From Flavobacteria bacterium BAL38 (GTDB taxonomy: Bacteria; Bacteroidota; Bacteroidia; Flavobacteriales; Flavobacteriaceae): a DNA stretch of 64,000 nucleotides. The notes under the pieces were generated by a model, which worked only from the letters and a program-made list of their open reading frames with translations, ran no database searches and was not told the DNA's origin. How positions within the stretch are numbered: the stretch's first letter is position 1; the number at the start of each line of letters is the position of its first letter. The translations under genes were made by a program, and so were the position numbers. The stretch spans positions 62,001-126,000 of the forward strand of contig AAXX01000001.1 of NCBI GenBank assembly GCA_000169355.1, in the 5' to 3' direction. Positions 8,882-17,545 of the stretch are shown here, piece by piece.

Positions 8882-10522
8882 TCAATTATATTTTTTTGGT
8901 GAAATTCTAATTGAATTTAACTTTTCAAACGCATAGCCTATTTTCAACAATTTATCTTCTTCAAATGGTCTTGTAATAAATGTAATTCCAATAGGTTCAC
9001 CTGAATCATTATAACCCATTGGCACTGTTAAACAAGGATATTTAGCCATTGCAGCATGCCCTGAATTATAATTATTAATTGATAAAATGGCGTCTAGATT
9101 ATGTTTTTTAATTGGAGTTTCAAAAAACGAAACGGCTTCACTATGAAAGGTTTTTTTTAATTTTTCAAAATCTTCTTCAAAAATAGTTTCCGCTACAATT
9201 CCTTCAAACAAAGCTTGACCGTAAGGGATTCGAGAAATTGTATCTTTTTTATTGAAAGCAACAAAATCATCAACTGTTTTAAAGTTTTCATAAACTGAAG
9301 AATACGATTTTAAATATTTAGGCAAATCTGCTTTCATATCGGCATTTAAAAAAGTAACAAAACCGCTAAAATTTACATTTTGAGATTCAATTTCAATAAT
9401 TTCTGCTCCTTGTAATTTTAAATTTTCTATAGTTTGTTTATAAACCGCATTATCTAAATACGATTTAAAAATACCAAATCGTTTACCTTTTAATTCGTTC
9501 TCTGAAAAACTTGACCAAAAATTTGTATTTGAAGATTTAACTGAACTTTCATCCTCATTATCATAACCCATAATTGCAGAAAGTAAAATTGCAGTATCAA
9601 CAACGTTTTTAGCCATTGGACCTGCCGTGTCTAAAGTAGATGAAATAGGAATAATTCCAGTTCTACTCACTTTTCCAATGGTAGGCTTAAGTCCTACTAA
9701 AGAATTTTGACTAGATGGTGAAATAATAGAACCCGATGTTTCTGAGCCAACAGCAGCAACAGCATAATTTGCTGCAACAGCAACACCGCTTCCTGAACTC
9801 GATCCACCAGTGTCAAAAATTGTTCTTCCATATGGGTTTAACGTTTGTCCGCCAATTGCACTATAACCACTAGGACAACTATCGCATAAAAAATAAGCCC
9901 ATTCACTCAAATTTGCCTTGCCTAAAACAATACCACCCATAGCAATAAGTTGTTTTACAATAAAAGCATTTTGACTCGAATTATTTTTTAAAGCGACTGC
10001 ACCTGCTGTAGTTGGCATTCCCTCTGCATTAATATTATCTTTAAGTAAAATTGGCATTCCATAAATTGGATGGATTTTTTTTTGGCTTCTTTTGAGATCA
10101 CATTGTCTTGCCTCTTCTACTGCATTATCGTTTATTGAAATAATTGCATTTAAAAAAGTTTCTTTATCGCTTTCAAATTTCAAAATTCTATACAAATACC
10201 ATTTTGTTAATTTTTCGTAATTCAACTTTTTAATATAAATACTGTTTTGAATACTTAAAATATTTTTATCTAAAATATAAGGAAGTAATTCAATATAGTC
10301 TTCTTCACTAAAATCGCCAATTTGATTATAAATTGATTTAAAAATTTCATTCTTATCCAAATTTTTAGATTGAATAAGTTTAAAGCGCATTCTTTCATTC
10401 TCATTAGTAGCAAAATTTTCTATTTGAGATGTCTCATCGTAAGGAGTCCATACTTTATTTGGAATACTATTCTTAGAACAAGAGAAAAAAGCAAAAACGA
10501 TTATTAAATAACTATATTTCAT
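8882..10522 (-). CDS. Amidase-signature family lipoprotein
   Basis: The 546-residue protein has a lipoprotein signal (MKYSYLIIVFAFFSC, lipid on C15) and the amidase signature fold with its Ser-cisSer-Lys triad: Lys in MPILLKDNI near residue 159, the glycine/serine loop GGSSSGSG near residue 237 and the nucleophile region GSETSGSI near residue 259. Enzymes of this type hydrolyse carboxamides, and secreted members include peptide amidases; the substrate here is unknown. The lipid anchor places it at the inner or outer membrane facing the periplasm or surface. Single gene; a bidirectional terminator separates it from the ABC-F gene. Confidence 0.9.
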   Translation of the reverse strand: MKYSYLIIVFAFFSCSKNSIPNKVWTPYDETSQIENFATNENERMRFKLIQSKNLDKNEIFKSIYNQIGDFSEEDYIELLPYILDKNILSIQNSIYIKKLNYEKLTKWYLYRILKFESDKETFLNAIISINDNAVEEARQCDLKRSQKKIHPIYGMPILLKDNINAEGMPTTAGAVALKNNSSQNAFIVKQLIAMGGIVLGKANLSEWAYFLCDSCPSGYSAIGGQTLNPYGRTIFDTGGSSSGSGVAVAANYAVAAVGSETSGSIISPSSQNSLVGLKPTIGKVSRTGIIPISSTLDTAGPMAKNVVDTAILLSAIMGYDNEDESSVKSSNTNFWSSFSENELKGKRFGIFKSYLDNAVYKQTIENLKLQGAEIIEIESQNVNFSGFVTFLNADMKADLPKYLKSYSSVYENFKTVDDFVAFNKKDTISRIPYGQALFEGIVAETIFEEDFEKLKKTFHSEAVSFFETPIKKHNLDAILSINNYNSGHAAMAKYPCLTVPMGYNDSGEPIGITFITRPFEEDKLLKIGYAFEKLNSIRISPKKYN

Positions 10523-10581
10523 GTTTATAAATTCTAGATGATAACAAATATATCAAAATAAATGAAACAAATAAAAAACAA

Positions 10582-10605
10582 AAAAAGCTCCAAATGGAGC
10601 TTTTT
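10582..10605. terminator. Terminator hairpin, possibly bidirectional
   Basis: AGCTCCA (10586-10592) pairs with TGGAGCT (10595-10601), extended by A and T runs on either side so that both strands end in a T-run. It lies upstream of the amidase gene and downstream of the minus-strand ABC-F gene, so on the minus strand the A/T-flanked hairpin sits before the amidase; its polarity is uncertain. Confidence 0.55.
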
Positions 10606-10628
10606 AACTATTTACGTTTAATCGAAAA

Positions 10629-12260
10629 TTATTTCTCTATCTCTTTTAAAGAATCCATTTTCTTATGCGCTAAGAAACCTTTGATGTCTTCGAAATGTTC
10701 TTTCACGCGTTTATGTCCAAATTCAAATACTTTTTCGGCTAAACCGTCTAAGAAATCACGGTCATGCGACACTAAGATTAAGGTGCCATCAAAATCACGT
10801 AAAGCATCTTTAATAATGTCTTTGGTTTTCATATCTAAGTGATTCGTTGGCTCATCCAGAATTAAAACATTTACAGGTTCTAATAATAATTTAATCATGG
10901 CCAAACGCGTTTTTTCTCCTCCAGAAAGTACTTTTACTTTCTTTTGAATGTCGTCGCCCTTGAACATGAATGCTCCTAATAAATCTTTGATTTTTGTACG
11001 AACATCGCCCACCGCAATTTGGTCAATCGTTTCAAAAATGGTCATTTCACCATCTAATAATGAAGCTTGATTTTGCGCAAAATAACCAATTTGAGCATTA
11101 TGTCCTACTTCTAGTTTTCCATCAAAATCAATTTCGCCCATAATAGCTTTAATCATGGTTGATTTTCCTTCTCCATTTTTTCCTACTAATGCTACTTTTT
11201 GACCACGCTCGATTACCATGTTAGCATCTTTGAAAACAACATGGTCACCATATTTTTTTGATAAACCTTCAACTACTACGGGATATTGCCCAGAACGTGG
11301 CGAAGGTGGAAATTTTAATTTTAATGCAGAAGTATCAATTTCGTCTACTTCAATTGGAACAATTTTTTCCAACATTTTTACACGCGATTGAACCGATTCT
11401 GTTTTGGAAAAAGTGCCTCTAAAACGATCAATAAACGCTTGATTTTCAGCGATGAATTTTTGTTGTTCGTCGTAAGCTTTTTGTTGGTGAATTCTTCTAT
11501 CTTTTCGCAATTCTAAATATTCAGAATATACGGCTTTGTAATCGTAAATTCGTCCCATTGTAACTTCAATAGTACGATTGGTAATATTATCTACAAAGGT
11601 TTTATCGTGGGAAATTACCATAACCGCTTTTGCCTGATTAATCAAGAAATCCTCTAACCACTGAATACTTTCGATATCCATGTGATTCGTAGGCTCATCT
11701 AACAAAATTAAATCGGGTTTTTTCAAAAGGATTTTTGCTAATTCAATTCGCATTCTCCAACCTCCAGAAAATTCTGAAGTTTGTCTCGTAAAATCTTCAC
11801 GTTCAAAACCTAAACCTTTTAAAACTTTTTCAACTTCCGCTTCATAATTTACTTCTTCAATTGAATAAAATTTTTCAGATAATTCCGAAACGCGTTCAAT
11901 TAGTTTCATATACTCATCACTTTCATAATCGGTACGAATCGTTAATTGCTCGTTAATTTCGTCGATTTCTTTCTTCATATCCAAAACATCAGCAAACGCT
12001 TTTGAAGTTTCTTCCATTACTGTACAATCATCAGAAGTCAATAAATGCTGAGGCAAATAAGCAATTACAGCATCACTTGGCGCCGAAATTACACCACGAG
12101 TAGGTTTGTTTTCTCCGGCAACAATTTTTAAAAGCGTAGATTTACCAGCTCCATTTTTACCCATTAAGGCAATTTTATCATTTTCATTAATGGCAAAAGT
12201 TACTTCGCTAAAAAGAGTGGTTCCGCCAAATTCTACGGCAATGTCGTTTACTGTAATCAT
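10629..12260 (-). CDS. ABC-F family ATPase (YbiT/Uup-like)
   Basis: The 543-residue soluble protein has two ABC domains: Walker A GKNGAGKST near residue 35 and GKNGEGKST near 365, signatures FSGGWRMR and LSGGEKTR, and Walker B LILLDEPTNHMD and VLILDEPTNHLD. The linker between the domains carries the charged ARRAY-like helices (QQKAYDEQQKFIAENQAFID). There are no membrane segments, so it is an ABC-F protein acting on the ribosome rather than a transporter. It is most like the YbiT branch; antibiotic-resistance (ARE) members of the family exist but nothing here indicates one. Single gene. Confidence 0.93.
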   Translation of the reverse strand: MITVNDIAVEFGGTTLFSEVTFAINENDKIALMGKNGAGKSTLLKIVAGENKPTRGVISAPSDAVIAYLPQHLLTSDDCTVMEETSKAFADVLDMKKEIDEINEQLTIRTDYESDEYMKLIERVSELSEKFYSIEEVNYEAEVEKVLKGLGFEREDFTRQTSEFSGGWRMRIELAKILLKKPDLILLDEPTNHMDIESIQWLEDFLINQAKAVMVISHDKTFVDNITNRTIEVTMGRIYDYKAVYSEYLELRKDRRIHQQKAYDEQQKFIAENQAFIDRFRGTFSKTESVQSRVKMLEKIVPIEVDEIDTSALKLKFPPSPRSGQYPVVVEGLSKKYGDHVVFKDANMVIERGQKVALVGKNGEGKSTMIKAIMGEIDFDGKLEVGHNAQIGYFAQNQASLLDGEMTIFETIDQIAVGDVRTKIKDLLGAFMFKGDDIQKKVKVLSGGEKTRLAMIKLLLEPVNVLILDEPTNHLDMKTKDIIKDALRDFDGTLILVSHDRDFLDGLAEKVFEFGHKRVKEHFEDIKGFLAHKKMDSLKEIEK

Positions 12261-12266
12261 TTTTTA

Positions 12267-12290
12267 AAGTAAAAAGTTATAAGTAAAAAG
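12267..12290. repeat. Simple direct repeat AAGTAAAAAG
   Basis: AAGTAAAAAG occurs at 12267-12276 and 12281-12290 in the divergent gap between the ABC-F gene and the M3 peptidase gene (12261-12438). Apart from this and a TATTTTTA near 12413, which is one base off the -7 consensus, I see nothing in that gap. Confidence 0.45.
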
Positions 12291-12438
12291 CTAAAAGGCA
12301 TTTTACTGAAATTTTTGAAGGTGCAAAGATAGATTTAAAATTTGATTTTAAAATGGTAGTAAACGATTTCATAAAATATAGTTAAGTATTTATCAAACTC
12401 GAAAAAATCATTTATTTTTACTTTTTAAATCCGAAAAA

Positions 12439-14559
12439 ATGAAAATCAAAACTTTACTTTTATTTTCAGCATTAACAAGTGCTGTTTCCATACAATCACA
12501 AGACAAAAACAAAACCGCTATGAATCCGTTTTTTGAAACGTATACCACGCCTTATCAAGTTCCTCCATTTGATTTAATTAAAAATGAGCATTTTAAACCG
12601 GCTATTTTAGAAGGAATTAAAAAACAAGAAGCCGAAATTAACGCTATCGTTTCTAACAAAGAAAAAGCAACGTTTGATAATACGGTTTTGGCCATGGAAA
12701 ATTCGGGAAAATTACTTTCAAAAGTAAGTACCGTTTTCTATAATCTAAATAGTGCAAATACAAATGAAGAAATTCAAGCTATTGCAAAAGAATTAGCACC
12801 CAAATTATCAGCTCATAACGATAATATTTATTTGAATGATGCTTTATTCAAAAGAGTAAAAACGGTTTGGGACAACCAAAAGAACTTCAATTTAAATAAA
12901 GAGCAAGCTAAAATTTTAGAAAATTTGTATAAAAATTTTATTAGAAGCGGTGCTAATTTATCTGAAGAGAATAAAAAAAGATTAAGAGAAATTAATTCAG
13001 AAATGGCGGTTGCTACATTAAAATATGGTCAGAATATTTTAGCAGAAACCAATGCGTATGAATTAGTAATTGCTGATAAAAACGATTTAGCCGGTTTACC
13101 AAATGAACTTATTGAAACTGCTGCTGCCGATGCTAAATCTAGAAAAAAAGAAGGTAAATGGGTATTTACTTTGTCAAATTCGAGCGTTATGCCATTTTTA
13201 CAATATAGTTCGAATAGAAAATTGCGTTCAGAAATTTGGAATGCTTACCAAATGAGAGCAAACAACAATAATGATAAAGACAATAAAGAACTTGCTATAA
13301 AAATTGCCAATTTAAGAGGTGAAAAAGCACGTCTATTAGGCTATGCTACTCATGCGGATTATGTTTTAGAAAAATCGATGGCTAAAAATCCGGAAACGGC
13401 AATTAAACTATTGAATGATTTATGGGTTCCTGCTTTAAATATGGCTAATAAAGAAGCCGCTGACATCAAACTAATGATGGAAAAAGACGGAATCAAAGAT
13501 GAAGTTCAACCTTATGATTGGAGATATTATACTGAAAAAATTAGAAAAGAGCGTTTTAATTTAGACGAACAAGAAATGAAACCTTACTTTAGTTTAGAAA
13601 AAACAAGAGAAGGTGTATTTACCGTTTGTAAAAATTTATATGGATTAGAGTTCAAACAATTGAATAATGTTCCTAAATACCACGAAGATGTAACCGTTTG
13701 GGAAGTAACAGAAGCTAACGGAAGTCACGTTGGAATTTTATATATGGACTTTCATCCGAGAGCTTCAAAAAGAGGTGGCGCATGGATGACTTCTTATCGT
13801 TCTCAAAAAATGGAAAACGGTAAACGTATTGCTCCTGTAGTTTCTATTGTTTGTAATTTTACTAAACCTACAGAAAATGCTCCGGCTTTATTAACTTTTG
13901 ATGAAGTAAGTACTTTTTTCCATGAATTTGGACATGCTTTACACGGCTTATTATCGAATGTAACTTATGAAAGTTTAGCAGGCACAAGCGTTCCAAGAGA
14001 TTTTGTAGAATTACCATCGCAAATTATGGAAAACTGGGCTTCTGAATCTGAAGTAATGAGAATGTATGCCAAACATTATAAAACAGGTGAAGTAATTCCG
14101 GATGCTTTAATTGAGAAAATGCAAAAGGCAGGCACATTTGATCAAGGATTTATAACAACTGAATATTTAGCTGCTTCTTTATTAGATATGGCATATCATA
14201 CTCAAAAATCGGCTATTACAATAGATGCTGAAACATTTGAAAAAACAGCAATGAACAAAATTAATTTGCCTGCAACAATTATCTCAAGATACCGAAGCAC
14301 TTATTTTAACCATATTTTTGCCGGAGGTTATTCAGCAGGATATTACAGTTATATTTGGTCGGGAGTTTTAGATACTGATGCTTTTGAAGTGTTTAAAATT
14401 AATGGTTTATTTAATTCTGATTATGCCAAATCGTTTAGAACAAATGTTTTAGAAAAAGGCGGAACAGAAGATCCAATGGAATTGTACAAAAGCTTTAGAG
14501 GTGCTGCACCAAGTGTGGAACCATTATTAAGAAAAAGAGGTTTAGATCAAGTAAAATAA
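12439..14559 (+). CDS. dcp: M3 family peptidyl-dipeptidase Dcp-like metallopeptidase
   Basis: The 706-residue zinc peptidase has the M3 motif HEFGHALH (about residues 495-502), with the downstream conserved FVELPSQIMENWA and the C-terminal FNHIFAGGYSAGYYSYIWS, hallmark of Dcp/oligopeptidase A. An N-terminal signal peptide (MKIKTLLLFSALTSAVSIQS, then QDK) places it in the periplasm, where it would remove C-terminal dipeptides. Length matches flavobacterial Dcp proteins. Single gene ended by a 20-bp bidirectional terminator. Confidence 0.93.
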   Translation: MKIKTLLLFSALTSAVSIQSQDKNKTAMNPFFETYTTPYQVPPFDLIKNEHFKPAILEGIKKQEAEINAIVSNKEKATFDNTVLAMENSGKLLSKVSTVFYNLNSANTNEEIQAIAKELAPKLSAHNDNIYLNDALFKRVKTVWDNQKNFNLNKEQAKILENLYKNFIRSGANLSEENKKRLREINSEMAVATLKYGQNILAETNAYELVIADKNDLAGLPNELIETAAADAKSRKKEGKWVFTLSNSSVMPFLQYSSNRKLRSEIWNAYQMRANNNNDKDNKELAIKIANLRGEKARLLGYATHADYVLEKSMAKNPETAIKLLNDLWVPALNMANKEAADIKLMMEKDGIKDEVQPYDWRYYTEKIRKERFNLDEQEMKPYFSLEKTREGVFTVCKNLYGLEFKQLNNVPKYHEDVTVWEVTEANGSHVGILYMDFHPRASKRGGAWMTSYRSQKMENGKRIAPVVSIVCNFTKPTENAPALLTFDEVSTFFHEFGHALHGLLSNVTYESLAGTSVPRDFVELPSQIMENWASESEVMRMYAKHYKTGEVIPDALIEKMQKAGTFDQGFITTEYLAASLLDMAYHTQKSAITIDAETFEKTAMNKINLPATIISRYRSTYFNHIFAGGYSAGYYSYIWSGVLDTDAFEVFKINGLFNSDYAKSFRTNVLEKGGTEDPMELYKSFRGAAPSVEPLLRKRGLDQVK

Positions 14560-14600
14560 AAACCAAAAAGCTCCTGAATTTTCAGGAGCTTTTTGGTTTT
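14559..14600. terminator. Bidirectional terminator between convergent genes
   Basis: A perfect 20-bp stem runs from 14559-14578 and 14581-14600 around core AGCTCCTGAA / TTCAGGAGCT, with T-runs on both strands. It serves dcp on the plus strand and the minus-strand DUF2007 gene region. Confidence 0.93.
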
Positions 14601-14614
14601 ATTGTGTTCACAAT

Positions 14615-14833
14615 TTATAAACTCATTCTAAATTCTTCCAAAACAGGACTAATTTTACCATAATAACGTTCGTCTACAAATAATTCAACAGCTAAATCGG
14701 TATTACCAAAACCTGCCAAACGAGCCGATTGTAAATTGTCTTTTTTTACAACTTCTACTCCTACTTCTTCAATTTTTTGTTTCAATGCATCGGCAAGAAT
14801 TTCACTTCCCGAAAAAACTTTCATTATTCCCAT
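14615..14833 (-). CDS. DUF2007 family putative signal-transducing protein
   Basis: A 72-residue protein with the DUF2007 pattern: MKVFSGSEILADALKQKI at the start, a central beta hairpin and VELFVDERYYGKISPVLEEF at the end. The fold is PII-like/ferredoxin-like by family description; no ligand is known. The ATG at 14833 gives MGIMKV; an internal ATG at 14824 is equally plausible. It lies 11 bases after the helicase-domain gene and is probably its operon partner. Confidence 0.85.
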   Translation of the reverse strand: MGIMKVFSGSEILADALKQKIEEVGVEVVKKDNLQSARLAGFGNTDLAVELFVDERYYGKISPVLEEFRMSL

Positions 14834-14844
14834 ATTGTTTTTAT

Positions 14845-15459
14845 TTAATCTTCCATTTCAAAAAAAAGTGGTTCAATCATAATTCTATCAGCTAAGATTT
14901 CTACTCTTTCTGTAATTTGAGAACAGAAAAACAAACGTTGCGTTTTTTCGGCACTCATAGATAATCTTTGAATAATTGAATCTTCTCTTTTTCGTAGCAT
15001 TTCTTCTACATCATCAACTACAAACATTTTAATGGTATTCATATTAAATCCGGCAGAAGAAAACATATCATTAATTCGGATAGGTGTTCCAATTAAAACA
15101 TCCATTCCTAACGAAATTTGATTTTTATCGTAATCTATATCTCCTTTTTCATGAACACCAAAAACCCTTAAATTGTTATAGTGATTCAACTTTTTAAACT
15201 GTTCTACAGCTTCAATCACTTTTTCTTTATTTTGAACCAAAACCAAAGCACGTGTACTTTCGCCAATAGGTTTATCCATTCTTTGAATAACATTTAATAA
15301 AATAGTAGTGGTTTTACCCGAACCGCTAATCGATTGGATAACAGCATCTGCTCCACTTTTAATAGTAGAAAATGTTTCTTGTTGCATTTCATTAGCTTCG
15401 ATTAAATCATTTTCAATCAATGCTTTTTGAAGATTTGGATTTATTTTTTTTAATTGCAT
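14845..15459 (-). CDS. Stand-alone DEAD-box helicase N-terminal-like domain, degenerate
   Basis: The 204-residue protein is only the first RecA-like domain of a DEAD-box helicase: the Q-motif region (ALIENDLIEANEMQQETF), motif I as SISGSGKTT (about residues 43-51), motif Ia ALVLVQNKEKVIEAV, a GTPIRINDM block, and motif II as VVDDVEEML where D-E-A-D is replaced by D-D-V-E. The SAT of motif III is FCSQ. There is no second helicase domain and the stop is followed at once by the DUF2007 gene. A complete DEAD-box helicase cycle seems impossible; a binding or regulatory role is more likely, though that is inference. Confidence 0.75.
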   Translation of the reverse strand: MQLKKINPNLQKALIENDLIEANEMQQETFSTIKSGADAVIQSISGSGKTTTILLNVIQRMDKPIGESTRALVLVQNKEKVIEAVEQFKKLNHYNNLRVFGVHEKGDIDYDKNQISLGMDVLIGTPIRINDMFSSAGFNMNTIKMFVVDDVEEMLRKREDSIIQRLSMSAEKTQRLFFCSQITERVEILADRIMIEPLFFEMED

Positions 15460-15467
15460 TTTTATTT

Positions 15468-15527
15468 AGTAATTAGTGAAGAGTGAATAGTAATTAGTAA
15501 ACAATTCACTAATTACTAATCACTTTT
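15468..15527. repeat. Inverted text-like repeat (13-bp perfect arms)
   Basis: AGTAATTAGTGAA (15468-15480) is the exact reverse complement of TTCACTAATTACT (15505-15517). TAGTAATTAGT also repeats directly at 15467 and 15488. The right arm recurs exactly at 57272-57284. It lies between the sigma-54 activator and the helicase-type gene and may act as a weak hairpin. Confidence 0.75.
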
Positions 15528-15536
15528 AACTTGGTA

Positions 15537-16700
15537 TTATTTACTTGCAAACAATTGCACGTCTTGTTCTGAAATTTCATTTCCGCCTAAAATTATTAAG
15601 CGTTCTACAACATTTCTTAATTCTCTTATGTTTCCTGTCCAATCGTATTCTTGTAATAATTTAATAGCCGATTTTGAGAAACTTTTTACAGCATTTCCTT
15701 GCTCAGAAGCAATCTTTACTGCAAAATGTTCAATTAATTCAGGAATATCATCTCTTCTTTCATTTAAAGCCGGAACTTTAATTAAAATAACTGCTAAACG
15801 ATGATATAAATCTTCTCTAAATCTTCCTTCTTCTATTTCCTTTTTTAAATCTTTATTAGTGGCAGCAACTACACGAACATTAACTTTAATGTCTTTGTCT
15901 GCTCCTACTCTTTGAATTAAATTTTCTTGTAAAGCTCGTAAAACTTTTGCTTGAGCAGGTAGACTCATATCGCCAATTTCATCTAAAAAAATGGTTCCGC
16001 CATCTGCTGCTTCAAACTTTCCAGCTCTATCTTTAACTGCCGAAGTAAACGCTCCTTTAACATGACCAAATAATTCGCTTTCTATTAACTCTGAAGGAAT
16101 TGCAGCACAATTTACCTCAATAATTGCAGCATTAGAACGTTGACTTCTTTCATGCAATTGATGCGCTACTAATTCTTTACCTGTTCCATTTGGACCCGTA
16201 ATTAAAACTCTAGCATCTGTTGGAGCTACTTTATCAATCATGGTTTTAATATGATTAATGGCTTCGCTATTTCCAATCATTTCATAGTTTTTAGAGACTT
16301 TCTTTTTCAAGATTTTGTTCTCAACAACTAATTGTTTTTTATCTAAAGCGTTACGAACTGTATTTAACAAACGATTTAAATCAGGTGGTTTTGAAATATA
16401 ATCAAAAGCGCCTAAACGCATTGTATTTATAGCGGTTTCTAAATCGCCATGACCTGATATCATGACCATAGGAATTTCGGGCTTTATTTTTTTAATCGCT
16501 TCTAATACCTCAACACCATCCATTTTTGGCATTTTAATATCGCAAAGAATTAAATCATAATCTTCATTTTTAACTTTTTCTACACCTTGTAAACCATCTT
16601 CTGCTTCATCTACTACATAAGTGTCATTTTCTTCAGAAAGTATTTTAGTCAATACTCTTCTGATCGCGGCTTCGTCTTCTATGATTAATATTTTTGGCAT
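15537..16700 (-). CDS. NtrC-type response regulator lacking a DNA-binding domain
   Basis: The 387-residue protein has a receiver domain with phosphoacceptor D54 (LILCDIKMPKMDG) and conserved Lys in YISKPPD, then an AAA+ domain with Walker A GPNGTGKE (residues 169-176), the sigma-54 loop at 216-221 reading GAFTSA rather than GAFTGA, Walker B TIFLDEIGD and sensor motif NIRELRN. The protein stops about 20 residues after that, so the usual C-terminal Fis-type helix-turn-helix is missing. It could activate sigma-54 polymerase from solution without an enhancer. No kinase is adjacent. MscS follows upstream on the same strand with 10 bases between. Confidence 0.9.
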   Translation of the reverse strand: MPKILIIEDEAAIRRVLTKILSEENDTYVVDEAEDGLQGVEKVKNEDYDLILCDIKMPKMDGVEVLEAIKKIKPEIPMVMISGHGDLETAINTMRLGAFDYISKPPDLNRLLNTVRNALDKKQLVVENKILKKKVSKNYEMIGNSEAINHIKTMIDKVAPTDARVLITGPNGTGKELVAHQLHERSQRSNAAIIEVNCAAIPSELIESELFGHVKGAFTSAVKDRAGKFEAADGGTIFLDEIGDMSLPAQAKVLRALQENLIQRVGADKDIKVNVRVVAATNKDLKKEIEEGRFREDLYHRLAVILIKVPALNERRDDIPELIEHFAVKIASEQGNAVKSFSKSAIKLLQEYDWTGNIRELRNVVERLIILGGNEISEQDVQLFASK

Positions 16701-16710
16701 ATAATTTTAT

Positions 16711-17538
16711 TTACTGATTTATAATACGAATATCTCTTTGTGGAAAAGGAATAGCTACTTTATTTATTTTGAAAGATTCGTCTATTTTAAAGCGAATATC
16801 ACTTTGAATTCTTGGACTTTTCATTCCGTTTGCAACGTAAAAGTAAACTGAAAAATTAAGTGATGAATCTGCAAAATCTTCAAAAAGTACAGTTATACTC
16901 TCTGGTTCTATTACGCCTTCTGTTTCTCTTGCAGCCTCAATTAATAATCGCTTTACTAAATTCACATCACTTCCATATGCTACTCCAACCGAAACTTGTT
17001 CTCTATTAGTAGTGTTATTTTGAGTCCAGTTAAATAATGTTTCTATCATAAATTTATGATTAGGTATAACCATAACTCTATCGTTTCTTGTAACAACGCG
17101 GGTTGTTCTTAATTTAATTTCTTTAACTTCTCCCACTTTTCCATCTACTTCAATAATATCACCAACATGTAATGATTGGTCCAAAATAATTAATATCCCT
17201 GAAATTAAATCTTGAAAAAATGTTTGAAGTGCAAAACCAATTCCAACAAATAAAGCGGCAGAAGCTGTTAAAAACACACTCATATTTACACCACAAGAAT
17301 GCATGGTAAACATAAATACTAAAACATAAACTACGTATTTTATGAATTGAAAAACACTAATAAATTTATTTGAATCTTCTAATGGAAGTTTACGAGTAAC
17401 TATTTTTCTAATAAACTTAAGTACAATTGTCGTAACAAATAAAACAAAAATTAATAACAATAAATTTGCAACAGTAAAATCTATAGTTTTAGTGTCAATT
17501 AATTTAAATTTTAGTATTTCTAAAATCTGCTTAAGCAT
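16711..17538 (-). CDS. MscS family mechanosensitive ion channel
   Basis: The 275-residue protein has three hydrophobic segments (about residues 22-42, 63-83 and 87-112). The third matches the MscS pore helix (SVFLTASAALFVGIGFALQT), followed by FFQDLISGILIILDQS and the beta domain (VGDIIEVDGKVGEVKEIKLR, RNDRVMVIPNHKFM). It sits in the inner membrane and should release solutes on hypo-osmotic shock. Length is that of small-conductance MscS. It is 7 bases after the ABC-2 permease gene, so the run 19767 to 15537 may be one transcript. Confidence 0.92.
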   Translation of the reverse strand: MLKQILEILKFKLIDTKTIDFTVANLLLLIFVLFVTTIVLKFIRKIVTRKLPLEDSNKFISVFQFIKYVVYVLVFMFTMHSCGVNMSVFLTASAALFVGIGFALQTFFQDLISGILIILDQSLHVGDIIEVDGKVGEVKEIKLRTTRVVTRNDRVMVIPNHKFMIETLFNWTQNNTTNREQVSVGVAYGSDVNLVKRLLIEAARETEGVIEPESITVLFEDFADSSLNFSVYFYVANGMKSPRIQSDIRFKIDESFKINKVAIPFPQRDIRIINQ

Positions 17539-17545
17539 TATAATT

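Noticed and set aside
10629..12260. ABC-F protein as an antibiotic-resistance (ARE) factor
   Set aside because: It matches the housekeeping YbiT/Uup-like branch and has no sign of a resistance context.
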